Assembly: GCA_036785705.1 (NCBI GenBank)
Contig: JAWUZG010000056.1
Span: 869,001-933,000 of the forward strand
Length of the DNA: 64,000 nt
Source of the DNA: Acanthornis magna
Taxonomy: Eukaryota > Chordata > Aves > Passeriformes > Acanthizidae
Reading direction: 5' to 3'
Made by a program: the position numbers and the translations under genes
Notes under the pieces: generated by a model
What the model was told of the DNA's origin: nothing
Database searches by the model: none
Seen by the model: only the letters and a program-made list of their open reading frames with translations
Part shown: in pieces, positions 49,315 through 63,200 of the stretch
Position numbering within the stretch: the first letter of the stretch is position 1
Layout: each line of letters starts with the position of its first letter

Positions 49315-52300
49315 GTAAGTGAGTGTGGGATACAAGTGGGGATGTAACTGGAGAGATTCACTCTGGAGGCAAACCCTCGTGGCTGCTGAGTGCTTGTGCA
49401 GAGAGAAAAGCAGTTTTATAGCAGTGAAGCGTGTATTTGTAGCACACAACACCAAGAAAACCAAGGAATTTGTGTTAGGGCTAGTTTTGCTGATTTTCAG
49501 ACATAAACTGCAGATCTGGCTGTCACAAGTAGACCAAATTATTGCATCACAGTAATTCCTTTCCAGATAGTCCTACCAACCCCTGTGTAACTCATGCTTG
49601 GTAGGAATGTGGATCACCTGCTTGGCCAAGTACAGAACTGAGTGTTTAGTCCCAGGACAAGACCATAGGCTGTCTTTTCCCCCACTTCTGGTTTTCTCTG
49701 TTGTGCTGCCAAAGTGAGTATTTGATGTTGGATGCAAATTCCGTCCCTGGGCACACTTGACGTTTCTAGTGGGCTGGTATTTATACTATGCAGAACCAGA
49801 CTAGACTGGTTTTGTCTATTTAAAATATCAAATTCTAAAGATTTTAGCATTTCCTATATCGAATAATTTTCAAACCTTTTCAATCTAATTTTCAGCACTG
49901 CAAGTTTCTTAAAGATTCTGATGTTGTGTCTCTAATAATACAGGCTTTTAGAGATGGATGGTTCTTTGGCTGACAGGTTATTCCACTGAAGAACATTTGG
50001 AGAGTATTTATTGACTGATAGATCCTAATGGCTTCTGAAATGCTGTATCTTGGTTTGGTCTGGAAATCTGAGTAGATACCACATTCTTCTTGTTTGTCTT
50101 TTGGGATAAGGTTAATGAGTCTTTTAAATTATTAAGGGCTATGCTCTCATCTTCCAGACCTGATTTCTCTGAACAGGGGCTGTGTGCTAAAACTGCTCAT
50201 TAGTAGGTGCACTGATGGCTGCTTGTGTATGTATTATTGATGACTGGGTGGGAATTTCCCTGTCTGGAAAAGGGCGGTAGGCTGATAGAAATGCTTTGCC
50301 TAGAAAGGTGATGCTAAAAGATTTGACACTTGGTGCATTTATTTCTGAAGGTGTGTTTGGCCTCGTGCCATGGGGCATGAGTTGTCTCTGGGAAGCAGAT
50401 GGAATCCTATCTTGCAGTCCTCTCGCCGTTCTTGCAGACCCATGAGATTTTTGTTATAACTCTGATGTAATCTGGAGTGTATTCTTGTAAAAGCAATACA
50501 GTTTTATTTAGCGTGTCTTCATAAATACATTGCCATTTCTACTACTGTTTTACCGCTCAAAAATGGGCTGTTAAACAAAGCTAAAGCAATGAAGCAGAAA
50601 AGAGTCCTAGAGTGGAGTGTGGCTACTGTGGTATCCTACATATTCTCAAAACCAGCTTCAAAGTGTTACTGCCAGCCATCAGGCAGAGAAAACGGGCATT
50701 ATCCTGCCTGAACTCATAATCCTTGAAGTTTGAATCTGCTCTTAAAGATCCAGTGAGACAAAATTTCATTACTATGTATCCCATTAAGAGAATATATTAC
50801 CAGTATATGTAGGATAACTTTTCTTCTAATATACAGATTTAAAATGTTTTAGGGACATAAATCAATACCTTAAAATGAAACCCAAAGCTCAGAATGCCCA
50901 TTTCCTTTAAGACATGGCTCGTTCAGAATGATTAATGACGCTTAGTGGTACACCTCCACTTAGTCCTGTCTAGATCTGGATTGCCATAACTTTATCGTGT
51001 GTCATGTCTATATCACTCCCACTCCCTCTGGCTCCTCGTGGTGGCACTGGCCTGGTTTCCAGCCCGGTCAGTTCCTAGATCTGCTCTCTGTGTGGAATCA
51101 TGTGAGCACAGGAAGAAGCAAAGCACAGAAGCCAGGGAAAAGGGCAGGGCTGTGCCTGCCCAGATTTAGATTGATTTGAAGGGTTGTAGATCCACACCCT
51201 TTGGAAGCATCACTTGTTTGGAATATATTATCTTCAAGTTTCCGCTGAGCCTGGAAGTTTCGAGTTGAAATGGATTTTAGATTAAGCAGAGAATTTGTAA
51301 AACAATAGGAGAAAAATGGTAGCATGAGTCATAAGCATGGGACCTTCCCCCACTGTCTGCCTAGAACTGCTGAGATCCCGAGGATTAGTTCACAGAAGAG
51401 CTGTAGTTTCCAGCATGCAATCAGCCACTATGTCCATTGTACTTTCAGTTTGCTGCAATGAAAGAACCAGATTAGTCATCAAAACTTAGGGCTAGCATAA
51501 AACTCTGTAGTTTATGACCACTTTTTTGGACCACACAGTTTAGATGGTGTGCTAAGTGCTGATGTTTATTAAATGCTTATGGGTTTTATACCTTGGCAAA
51601 GTGGATGTCAGTGTCTAATAGCTGTGGGGCATTCCAGTTGGTCTGTCTCTGGTTTTCCTTCTCAGCCATATTTATCATAGAGATGCTCAGCAGTCAGACA
51701 TCTTCTGCAAAGCTTCTGCAAGATTGTCATGATGTCCAAATGTCTCATTGCAGTCATCTCAATGTTGAACTTTAGATGAGACTGTAAAGGATTTCTGCCT
51801 AGATTTATTGCTAGATCATTTCCTAAGCCAAAGTGACTCGTACCTGTTAGCTGTGGGCCACGCAGCCTTTCTGAGAAGCAGAGAGTTATGGAAATGTTCA
51901 GGCTTTAGAAGACTCACAGCCTGGCTTCCAGGCAGCTAGCTGTCCCCATCACCCTTCCTGTGGACTGCAGCCGTCCCTGGAAACTTGGGGAACCCTTCCC
52001 TTCGCAGGCTGCTGGTGTGTAATGGCCTCAGATGACCAGAGTTCACTGCATGCTGCAGCAACTGCCAGGATGTTGCTCAGCTCTGCTGTAGCTCAGCCAG
52101 CACTTTGGCATCCCTAAGAACATTCTTGCAAACACCAAAGCATATTGTCTCCAAAAATACAAAACGCTTAATTCCACACCCATCCCCATCTTTTTCCAAA
52201 GCCACTTCTTATTGTAAATTAAGGCGTTTTCTTGAACTCTGGTGTTTAACCAAACTGATATTTCTTTTCATGGATTTTTGGAATGATACAATTCAGTAAT

Positions 52301-55300
52301 GGCATTACTGACAAAAGAGATTTTTTTTTTCTAGACATTTGGGAGGATAATGTGGCCAAACTTGGAATTTAACAAAGCCTAGAAATGTTTTTGGGCATTG
52401 AGCAGTAAATCATTAGTTTGGGCAACTTTGCATGGCACTGTTCTGAAGACTGATACCAAATAGTATATTTGCATTGGCAAAGTGCAGCGTGTTTAAATTT
52501 TCTACGGAACTTAGAATTTGTGTGACTTGTGGGGTGATTAAAATATATCATCTCAAGATTTAACCATTTAAATACTGCTACTCTGAATCTGCTCTCTACT
52601 CATCATTGCCATATCCCTCCCTCATCTTTAGTTTAATGTTGCTTTCTTCCATCTCTTAATAGCTCTTTCTGTAGCTTATCTCATGTGTAGAACAGAAAGC
52701 AAATTAAAGCTGGGATTGCATCTGTGATGGCACTGCAGCCCAGTAAAGCTTGACTTCTTTCTTTCCTGGTCATTCCTTTCCCCTCTGCGCTGCCTCCTGT
52801 GCTGTGCCAGCACGTGTTGGTGAACCCAACCAGGGAAGTGATTCAGCTGCAGAAGGAAAATCCTGCCAAAAAGACCAACTGCCAGCATAAAGCCATGTGG
52901 TCTTGGGTGGTTGGGCTGGCATGGGAACAAACAGCTGGGTGAGAAAAGGTAGGAGTTGTTTAAGTTTGTTCTGCTGAAAAAGTTATAATGGAGCCACAGC
53001 CTAAAAATTAAGGTTTTGCCTAAAAATAAATTATTTGTAAATGGGACACCCACAACAACAGAGACAACAAACACCATCAGAGTTTCTTTTTTCAGATCTC
53101 TGTTGATTTAGCCCAGGTCAGGTTCTTACTAAGTTAAATCAAATCAAAGCCTACCCATACGAGGGATCCTGATGAGGCTCAGGCAAACTATTTGATTGCT
53201 GAAGTTCCGTGCAATGAGATTTTTCTGATGCAATTTTTGTGAGCCAGGTTTGCAGGCTGCAGCCTCTTTGAGGAGCACTGTAGAAGGTTCTTGAACTGCA
53301 GGTGTTGTTCACTGGCACTCATTGTGCAGCCCCTGTGGACCAGGACCAGCCCCTGACCCACCCCAGCAGCTTCTGTGTCGTCGTCCATGTGCACATTGCT
53401 CCACTGACTCAGCTTTGGGTCTGCCAGGGCAAATCAGGAAGACAAGGATTCCTTGTGGATCAAGTATTCCGCTTGGTTTTCCCTTTATTTTTCTATAATG
53501 CTGGAGACAAACGTGCAGCTGCTTGGTTGTTGATGTGTATGTACCACTGTGTGGCTTGTAGCAGTGATCTAATTAGAACAGAGCAATTGGGAGAGCATCC
53601 TCAAAGTCTCTGTAAGGACATAATCCAATGTAGAACTTGCTGCTGCTAGGGTGGTTCCTGAGCACTCTGCCCTTCCCCTTGCTCCCCACCCGTGCTGCTG
53701 CTGCCAGCTCAGGTCTTTGCAGCCGATTTAATGCAGCAGCTCATGAACACGGAGCTGGCAAGGGCAGAGAGTTCCCTGCTGTGTTAGGGAGTGGGTGGGC
53801 ACAGAAGAGGGAGCAGAAGGGCATGGCTGACAGCAAAGGCAGGGGAAGGAGTGAATCCTGTCTTTCATGTGTCAGGACAGCCTTGTGTGACTTCACTCAG
53901 TGACACAGGTAATGCAGATAAGGAGCACTGCCCGTGGCATTAGCACTGTGTATGTGTGCATTCTCACACCATTGCTGCTCGCTGTGTGTATCAGCTCTCG
54001 GCTTTGCCCTCAGAAGCTCACGCTGCACAGCCAAGCTGAAGCACAATTGTAAGCTTGGGTATAGCTCAGAATTCAAAAAGGAAAAATGACTTCCCCTTTA
54101 GCTTACAAACCCACAGATTTAAGAGCATTTTGCTAAAAGGAGGGAGGACCCTGATGCACATACTGGGTGCTTTTGGTTATTGATTTTTGTGGTGAATCAT
54201 GAACCTGCAGTTTAAGTGTAACTTCTGGAACTCACTAATGAGTATTTGCAATGAGCAGTGAAGTACAGACACCTGATGCTTTGGTCACGTGGCTTTGTCT
54301 CAGTGCTCCAAAGGTTGTTTTTTAGGGAAGCATGTTGTGATAACATTAGCCACCATGCTGCTCTCATCTGCCTCTCTTCCCTCGCACATACGAGAGAAAA
54401 TAAGCTATGTTAAACTTCATTATTTGCAAGCCCCGTCACAGCCAACAGCTTTCTGATGTCTTCTGTTCTGGTTTCCTTCAAGAGGTTCTCAAACTGTAGT
54501 CAGCAAAAATATAGTAAGCAGCTTCTTTTTGACTGCAAAGTTTGAGTGTATGCAGCACTGCATGGAACCAGTCAGTCTGCACAGGACTGAGTGCCCTGTA
54601 AGATCACTGTAAATACAGGGTTTAGGAAGCAATCCTATCCAGGTCATGCTCCCTCTCAGCCCTCTGGCATGGAGGAAAGTGCTGACAAGTGTGATGCTTT
54701 CATTCAGAGTGGTATCTGCTAGAGGAAAAGACTTCAGTTCAAAATGCATACACAGAATTTTAACTCTTAAGTATTGCCTGCCTCAAAGGCCAGGGAACAA
54801 TCAGTTTGCTTCCTTTACATAAGGAAAATCACCTCAAAAATTCTCAAATTATAAAGGGAAAGAGTACTTACTTTATATACATTTCTAAATATTTCTACTT
54901 GTCGTATATCTATTTTAAAGATGGTGCATGCTTTTCTGTCTATGAAAGTTTGTGTAACGCTCAAAATTCTGTGTGGAAAGAGGTCTGAGCCTAAAAGGGA
55001 AAAATGGCAATGACTCTCTGAGCCGTACTTGGGCTCCCAGGACGCTAATGCCTGTGTCAGAGGAGATAAAGTGAAGGGAGACTGCATGAAACCCATCAGA
55101 GCTGTTAAGCTGCAGCAATGCAAAGCTGCTGGTATTTTAAATAATGGTTAAAATAAATTCCTGTCGGTTAGTGCTGGACTATTTGAAATTCCCCTAGGTT
55201 TAAATAAAAAGGGAGAAGGAATTTTAACTAGCTCATTTGATAGAAAAATGACCTGCAGATGGGGTTTGAGAGAATAATAGGCAGCAGATTACAGTGGGGA

Positions 55301-56491
55301 AATCATGGCAGAGCATCAGACTTTGATGGGTTTATGCAGAGTGGGCAGTGGGGAGATGGGAAGAATTCCCTTTGCAAACCAGCACAGCACTCATTTTATT
55401 TCCACTGCCTGTAGCTGTTCATAGCAGCATTAAGTTTATTAAGTCATATATGCTGAAAAGTTTTAAAATATCAGAAGTGTTACATGACATGCAAATATCA
55501 GTGGGTTTTCTACCATTTATTTGCCTGTTTTCAGGTACAGTCATATGTGGAAAATTTTGTGTTTCTTCCAGACTTGACCTGCTTTGATTGAGGGCAAATA
55601 CCCCTTCCCTAGTTGCCAGTGTCCTGAAATGCATTTAATAAATATTAGATTTTATCAACACTTAAGAAAATGTACTGAAAATGTAAACATAGTTGGGTTT
55701 GGGTTTTTTTGGAAACCTTCCTAACTCTGCCAAATTAGAAGGATTTTATGAAGAAGGCAAAAATTTTACAGCTACCAAAATTTAATTATAAAGTGAATTT
55801 TGAAGCAGGAAAGCTCTTATATATGTATATAGAATAGCACTGGGATATCTTTTTTTTTCCTCCTTCTCTATCTTACTCTTGGGAAAATCTGAAATACGCT
55901 TGGTGTAACTAAACAACAAAAAAATTGAGATTGCTTTGGCAGACTACAAAAAATTAAATATTCTCATGAATGACACCTGCAGGGATTTTTTTGTTTAATA
56001 ATGGAAGCCAACATTTTTAATGCAACTTACAGCATTTGCAAGCACAGTTGTGATCTGAAAAAATATACTCTAAAATTCCTGTGTGGGCTTCTACAGCCCA
56101 GGGATGCAATAACATGGAATGTTTCATGTGCGCCTCCTGTGGGATTTTCTTTTTTCCTTTTTTTTTAATAATACAATTTTTGGTATTCAAGATGCTTACT
56201 GGAGATTAGAGGTGAAGTGTTCCTCAAAAATGTTAATAGAACATGTTTTGTGGCAGCAAATGAGCAATGTCCATGGCTGGACTGACCAAACCTTCGGAGC
56301 AGTTCCCAGAGAGGAGCAGGGCTGTGAGTGGGTGTGCAGGGCCTGCCATGGATGTGGTTTGAAGCAGTTTTTAATACAAGATGTTTCCCCCAAGGGGAAC
56401 TGTACTTGCAGTGACCTTACCTGACCTCAGCTGGGGTTCACTGAACACTCCTTTAGTGAAGAAACATTGCCAGGAGCTGTTTCCTGCTGTG

Positions 56492-56529
56492 GGTCCAGTG
56501 TCCTGGTCCAGTGTCCTGGTCCAGTGTCC
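56492..56529. repeat. 13-bp tandem repeat, three copies
   Basis: The unit GGTCCAGTGTCCT occurs at 56492-56504 and 56505-56517, followed by a 12-base copy at 56518-56529, without mismatches. Confidence 0.95.
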
Positions 56530-57354
56530 AGCCAGGTAGTGGCAAGGTGAGAAAAGCAACTTTACCTGTAACGGTGGCTCCAAAGTGCTTCAGTGGGACC
56601 TGAGGGGAGCCTGAGCTGAGTACTTGATCAAAATGCGGCTCCAGCGTTTCGGGAATACTTTGTACTTTTGGAAGTGAGTGATAAAGATCCCAGCTGGCTT
56701 TTAATACTGGAAAATAAAAGTGAGTTCCATGTAGTACAACCTTAAAAGTGTAAGTAATCATTCTTCAGCCTCCTTTACCACCACCCACCGTCCAGTTCTT
56801 TGCAATGTTTCACTGCCTTTATTTCTGATCTTTCAATATATCGATACAATTAGAATACAGAGGCTCATTAGTGTCTGCCTGCCCCTTTTTAGATGGGGTA
56901 GGAAGTTACAAACTGCAGTGAAATGCTCATTTGAAGAGGAAACAGAGCACTCTGAAATTATTTCAGCTCTGTAAAGCATGAAGGCACAGAAAAATAAGCT
57001 GATTTCTACTAAGGTCTTAAAGTTTGTTTCCTATTTCATATCTTTTAATAATGTTTGAACGGTTTTGCTTGCAAATATGTAGAATCACAGTGAACCTTCT
57101 TTTAGTTTCTATGGTTTTTTTCCTAAATAAATTTTCTCTACCTTCAAACACCCTCTTTGTTCTCACTGCTCTAGAATTCTTTCATCCTCCTCTCAAAAGC
57201 TTCTGATTATGACACACAGACTCACTTGAAAAGAATGCAGAAGAGGAATGCTGGGCGGGGAGTTGGAGGTATGGAGCAGCATCCACTTGGCACCAATACA
57301 GACAACAGGACACTTCCCACTGCAAGACAGGTTGAGGGGGCCTGTAAAAGAAAT

Positions 57355-57740
57355 CACAAATCATTATGGCATAGGAAGAAGTAAATAGAGGTGATAAAGG
57401 AACAAGTTTCTTATCTGTTTTCTTTTTTTTTTTCTGACAAGAACCTGGCAGCTCAAAACAAACGCACAAAGCTGAGAAACTGTGGAATGTCCTTCCACAG
57501 GATGTTGTGGATATGGGATTGTAGATGGGTTCAAAAGGTAATTGGATACATTTATGAAGGAAAATTCCATGCAAGAATATGAAGTACAGAGACCCCAGTT
57601 TTTACAGGAAGTCTCTAAGCTGCAAATGGCTGGAGAAGGTTTGGAGAAAGTGGTGCCTCGATGCTCTGGGCTGGTGCAGGAGCAGCCTAATGGACAGCCT
57701 GGATTTGGGCATCCTGTAACCACTTCTGTCCTCTCTGAGG
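57355..57740 (+). repeat. Ancient CR1-type LINE 3' end
   Basis: The order of words matches the amniote CR1 3' region seen widely in turtles and birds: AATCATTATGGCATAGGAA, GTGGAATGTCCTTCCACAGG, ATGTTGTGGAT, GGGTTCAAAAGGTAATTGGA, then TCTCTAAGCTGCAAATGGCTGG. It is in sense on the plus strand and clearly diverged. The ends are approximate, and the open frames crossing it on both strands are remnants or shadows of the repeat. Confidence 0.7.
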
Positions 57741-58536
57741 CTCTCCTTGGGGGTATTTATGATCTGTCTGATCTTCTCAACATCTTTGATATTTGGCAAC
57801 TTTGCTTAATCTGCAGTTTGTTGCCTCTGTTGTTCCAAATGTCAGCAGCTGAATCACGGCCTCCCTTCTCAGGTGAAGTCTATAATTTAGATGCACAGAT
57901 GGAGCGCTCCTGTTTTTCCATGGCAGTCCACTCCTCTGTCCTTAAATTTGTGTTTAGGAGTAAAATGTTTGAAAAAGTAACTTGCTCTACTTCAGCCGTT
58001 CCAATTTGCAATTTTTTTCTGAACTAACATGTAAAATCATTTTCCAGAGGAGTGTTTAACAGATTCCTCTGTAGCTTTGGTAACTATGTTGTTGAAGTAT
58101 AACACTCACTGAGGTAATTTCGCCCTGGACAGCTGCTTTAGCACGCTGAACCATGTTCCTTTGGCCCTGTGGTCTGCACCAACCTGGCAAATTGCTCCTG
58201 TCTACCTGCAGGTCTTACTTGTGATCCAAGATTTCCCCTCTTACTGCTGATACCTATTGCTCCTTTCTGTGTATTCCCAGTGATCTGTTTGTCAGCCATG
58301 GGTTTTCAGCTGTGCATGTTGTGAAGTGTCACCATTGGCATTACTCTTCTGATAGTCCTTTATTACCCTATTTTGATTTTGCCTCATTTTTCTTTAACTG
58401 CAGGTTTCAAATAACCCTTTTTTCTCTGGCAAGTGAGTTTAGAATTAAAGCTGCTCAGAGTCTCCCTTTCCATAGCAATGCTTTTATCAGTTCAAGTACT
58501 TAACACTTATATTGATCTTGATCCTAAATTTCAGGG

Positions 58537-58571
58537 GTTTTTTGGTGGGTTTTTTTTGGTTTTTTTTTTTT
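58537..58571. repeat. T-rich low-complexity run
   Basis: Successive T runs separated by GG, in line with the T bias of the presumed sense strand here. Confidence 0.8.
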
Positions 58572-60152
58572 AAGCAAATGCTCTGCCCTCACAGAAGTGA
58601 GGCTGCAAGCTCTCTCGTGTCTAATGACAAGCCAGAACTGGAGCAATACTTGCAGTGTATTGTCCTCTGTCCTTGCCTGTTTCCGATTGCTCAGTACCAA
58701 TTGTTTCCAGCTTGCAGCTGTTTTATATAGCTGCCAAAACCACTAATGCCCAACCTGTCTCTAGTAAGAGAGAGTTTAAAGAAATAATCTTCCTTTTCTT
58801 CAGTGTTTTGAAAGATGGAAATGCTTTGGGTTATGATGCAGTGTGCCTGGTGCATTCAATCTTGTGCTGTGGTGAAGTGAGTGAATGGTTGGTGTTGAGC
58901 AGTGCAGTGCTATGCATGCAGCTCAGGTAGGAGAATTTCAGATAACCGAGGGAAAAAATCTGGAGCCGTTGAACACTTGCTGAATTTTGTGCTATTTAAA
59001 TGCATACTCTGTATCTTAATACTTCAGAAATATTAAGTGCTACTTGAAGTTCCCTATTACAACTCTAGTTGTTTTCCATCAGTATTTTTAAACTGCAGTC
59101 AGAACAAGGGAAAATGCCTTAAGTACTTGAGGGAGAGAAATAGCCTAGGAAGGAATCACAGAGCCTCTTTCCCATGCCCTCAGGCCTTTGCAGGGAGCGT
59201 TACTGTCACCCTGAGTGCTGTTTGTCTTAAGGAGGCTTTTCAGCAAATAGTCCTGGTTTTGTTAAATTTGTCAGTGTTCAGTCAGGTTTTATATTCGGAT
59301 CACTGTATGTTGTGACCTCTCTGCAAGCTCTGCTTATTCTGTTGACTGACCCCGAGTTCTGGTCCTTTCACTGAGCTGATGCTCGTTTTCTGACATTCTC
59401 TCACCTTCACCACTTGTTGCGGTTTTTTGCCTTCTGGCTATTTCAACCAGTTCAATTTGCTTTCTGATGTAGTTTCTGTCTTTACATTTACGTAGTGTAT
59501 GAGTGCCTTTCTCATTGCAAGGTCAAATGGTACTTCATTGAGAAGTCAAAATGTGTGGATTGGCTCTTGTCACAAGCTTAATTTAACCATCATTTATGTT
59601 CTTGGAAGTATTCAATTTTTGATCCATTTCATTTATCTTAATACCTGCTTTTAAGCAAAACTTTGACAAATGATAGCAATATGTGGAAGATATTTTAGCA
59701 TAGTCTTTTGAAAATCATTTTCCTAATGTGTGGATTCTAGTCCAGACCAGACTTAAAATAATAGCGTTACAAAATGTCAAACCTGGTAAAACTATTAAAA
59801 AAGAAAGAGAACTTTGACTAATGGCCCATGTATATGGCTTAACATTTAAGTAAAGATTGCATTTTTGACTTGAGCAATGAGAAGAATTCAGCTAAAGCAT
59901 TTCTCTACAGCTTCCTGCTGAAGTAAGTTTTCTTTGTCTGGCCGTAGCTGTGGGAAGAGCTCAGTGCCACACATCTCTGGAATTTTCCAGCTTTGTCTGG
60001 GATGCAGTTCCCACTCTGCTGTGGCCATGAGCCCTCTCTCCCACGGCACGCTGGCTCTGCGCTCCAGCGATGGTTTGTGTTCAAGCTGAGTTGGCTTCCT
60101 GGGCTAAATACTTGTGTTTTGGGAGGGGTAGCGTTTGATCCTTCTGACACAG

Positions 60153-60242
60153 CCATCGAGGTCGTTGGTCAAAACTGAGAGCGCAGAACTGAGGCTCAAG
60201 AGATGCATCTCTGCCTTAGCCCGGGGAAAGAACGAGCTGCAG
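60153..60242 (+). CDS. Candidate coding exon (90 nt, 30 codons)
   Basis: A good acceptor (GATCCTTCTGACACAG) and an excellent donor (GAGCTGCAG|GTGAGTCC) bound exactly 30 codons open in phase 0. The other two frames are closed. The peptide is charged and helix-like, for example AELRLKRCISALARGKNELQ. The segment keeps several CpGs (ATCGAGGTCG, GAGCGC, CCCGGG, AACGAG) in a CpG-poor neighbourhood, as conserved coding DNA often does. This is the best single exon candidate on the plus strand. The family is not recognised. Confidence 0.4.
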
Positions 60243-63200
60243 GTGAGTCCCCAGGACAGGGCACAGCCTCATGGCAGATCCCCCCGAGTTCCAGGGAGTG
60301 CAGAGGCTGCATTAAGCCCCTGCCCTTTGGGAAGTGGTGTGTCCAGGAAGGAGGAGTGGGATTCGTGTTGAGTTTATCTTCAGACTTTTATTGCAGCTGT
60401 GCAGAAGTTTTCAGTCCTGCTGATGCTGGGGACTCTTGATTTGCCTTTGTCTGTGCTATTAAACTGTTCAGCAGGCTCGCAACAGCCTTGGCTCTCAGCA
60501 ACTTCATTTTATAGGAACAGATTTCATGAGAAGAATGCCATGCACACATTCAATCTGCCACTTTCTGCTCTAATCCCAGTTCAGTGAGATTTTCTGATAA
60601 CCTCTGTCGTACATCCGTCAGTGTTTGTTCTGGGGGGGACAGTATTTGAGGCTGGCAGCCACAGTTTTAATGTTAGGCTTGTTTGGATGCGAGCCTGGAA
60701 TTGGAGCAAGAAATCCACTGCCATTTCACAGCTTTATTTGTTGAATGGAAACTAGGGAATCGACATCATGTATTCAAGAGCAAGAAAAATGGCATTTACA
60801 GCAGGGTGTAATTTTTTTTTATGGTCCCAAGCATTCCTTTGTTTACAATTTTAACTTAATATATTCATGATACCATGAAATAGGGGTATGCATGGAGATG
60901 AGGGGTTGAAATTGCTTTCGTGGCTGTTTCTGGCTTATATAAATGTATATATTCTGTAAAGATCAAAGGTGACTGGAAAAGAGGATTTGGAAGAGATTAT
61001 TCATGAAATTTTTTTTTGCAGTACATTGGAGGGGGGGAAGAGAAATTTCAAGCTTGTTCTCTCAGACTTCGGTTTTGTTCAGCTTTCTTACTTTCACAAG
61101 ATACCTTATTTTTACCAAAATTTCTAATAAGCCCCTGGAGTGAAGTATATGCTAACAAAAGTAATGTTAAGTTTCAAGTTGTTTCAATAAAAATCTCTCC
61201 TGTTGGTTGATCACAGATGCACAAACTCTGTGGTTATTTCATTAATTCTCCTGAGAGATTCTAGGATACTTTTTCAAGAGCAGATCTACTTTTTTATACT
61301 ATTCATTGAAATATATGGATTTTCTTTAAATCTTTTCAGGCCTGAGTTGTTTTTAATTATTTATTTGCATATAAAATGTATAAAGTTCGATTATGATAAT
61401 GCTGTTCTCAGTGCTTCTGAAAATACTTTTTAAGTCTGTCTTGCATGATTTGTCAACTCAAATTATTACATTTGCATCTTTTTTTCCTAGAGCCTGTGTA
61501 ATTAAAACCACTTTAAATTGTCTATGTTTTATGATAAAGTTCAAGGGAGAAGATAAGCCAATTTGTTCATGGCAATTTTGAAATCCTGCTTAATACTTTT
61601 ATTTAAACCCAAAAACTTCTATTAGGATTGAAAGTGTGGGAAGAAAATGGCAAACCCCAGTGTAGAAGTCCTGTCAGAGTGCTTGAGAAGCTTTAAGTGG
61701 GCTTGTTTAGTTAAACAAGGAATTAGGAATTTGCATTTGCTTGTTTAGTTAAACAAGGAATTAGGAATTTGCTTAGGGAAGATGTGGGCCGGAGGTTGTA
61801 TAAAACAGAATCAGAAAGGTCATGGGAGATGACAGCAGGGCTTGGATGCGATTGATAATTAAAGGCAGTTCATGTGCGTGTGTGGAGAAAGGTATTTCCA
61901 GCATTGCTGTAACTCTGGGGAGATTTTAGAAAGTTCAGTTCATGTCACAGGTTCTTCAAATTTACACACATGCAGACATTATTTGGTGGCAGTTTAATGT
62001 TGTCTGTAGTTATTTGTTACCTTTTAAATAGCAGCAACATAAAGAAAATGTTTGTAATGTTATAAACATGAAAGTAGAAGTAGTGTTCCTCGAGTATTTT
62101 GTGTTCATACTTGAAGTGAATTTTCTTTATTAAAAATGTTTTATGAAGTGATTTGGAGAAACGTGGAAGAGAATTCTCTGTTAATCCCCAGATGTGAAGG
62201 TTGTGCCATTCTTGTGCAACGAGGTGAATGCTTCTGCAGAAACAATTTGGAGAAGAAGAATATCAGAACCAATTAAAGGCACAGGATCTGGGCCATTTTT
62301 CAGCAGTGCTGACGTGCCCTGCCCTGTGCTGCAGCAGCTGTCCCATCAGGAGGGACAGCATGGTGGCCACAGGGATATCTGTACACAGAAGGGAGCAAAG
62401 ATCTTTTAGGGGGTTATGGAGAAATCTGGACATTTAAGCAGCACCATGCACAGGCTAATGAAGAGGATTTGCAAAGCATGTTATATTCAAAAACTTGTAG
62501 TAATGATATCGTGTTTAAAGAAGATTACTCTGCTACTTCACCAACATTCCTCCTTCCCTTAGCACTCCTCTCGCTTATCTTTTGCCAAGAGCTGCTGTAA
62601 GGAAATACTTTTCTGCATTTCTCTTGTTTCTGTCAGTAATAATGGTGAGCCTGAACTCTTCTGCAGTGGTAACTTGAAGTACTTCAGTAAATTGTGGCTT
62701 TTGTCAGATAAATCGAATTGGTAACATTTTTCTTGATTCCCCAAACCCTCATTTATCTTCCTATTAAATACATATATATATTTTCCAACTTTCATTCTTC
62801 CCCTTCAATCTGTAAAGCACAGCATGTGATGTGGTTTCTGTGTTGATTTTCAAGATAATTTTTAGCCTGTCAAAGACCTTCTGTCTCAACAACTTTGAAA
62901 CAAAGATTTTTTTGAATAGATGAGAAAATGCAGCTGCCAGACTAACAGACACAAAAAACTGGAAGGGGAGGATCTTGCAGATGGTTCTAATAAAACTGGG
63001 CAAACAGCAAATGGGGGCGGGGGAGAGTGGGTTGAAATTCAAATTGTAATCCCAGTGCAAGTTTTGGGGTTAGTTTGTGAAAGAAAGTTGCATAAACAAT
63101 CATTTGAGGGTTTGGGATTGGGGGCAGTTTATTGTCACTCTCAGTTTTTCCTGTCTCTTCAGCACTGCCAGCTATTCATTCTCCCTTCATCCCTGCGTCC

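Larger units (their letters stand above)
46851..60152. other. Presumed intron sequence of the rightward gene
   Basis: Apart from the candidate recursive site, micro-exon, repeats and CR1 tail listed separately, this is unique T-leaning sequence without recognised genes. Confidence 0.35.

Noticed and set aside
53302..53649. 115-codon plus-strand frame
   Set aside because: Cys/His/Val-rich, irregular composition, with no splice, start or domain support; taken as chance.
57182..58027. Overlapping open frames of 119-161 codons on both strands
   Set aside because: They cross the degraded CR1 element and its flank and have no independent coding signal.
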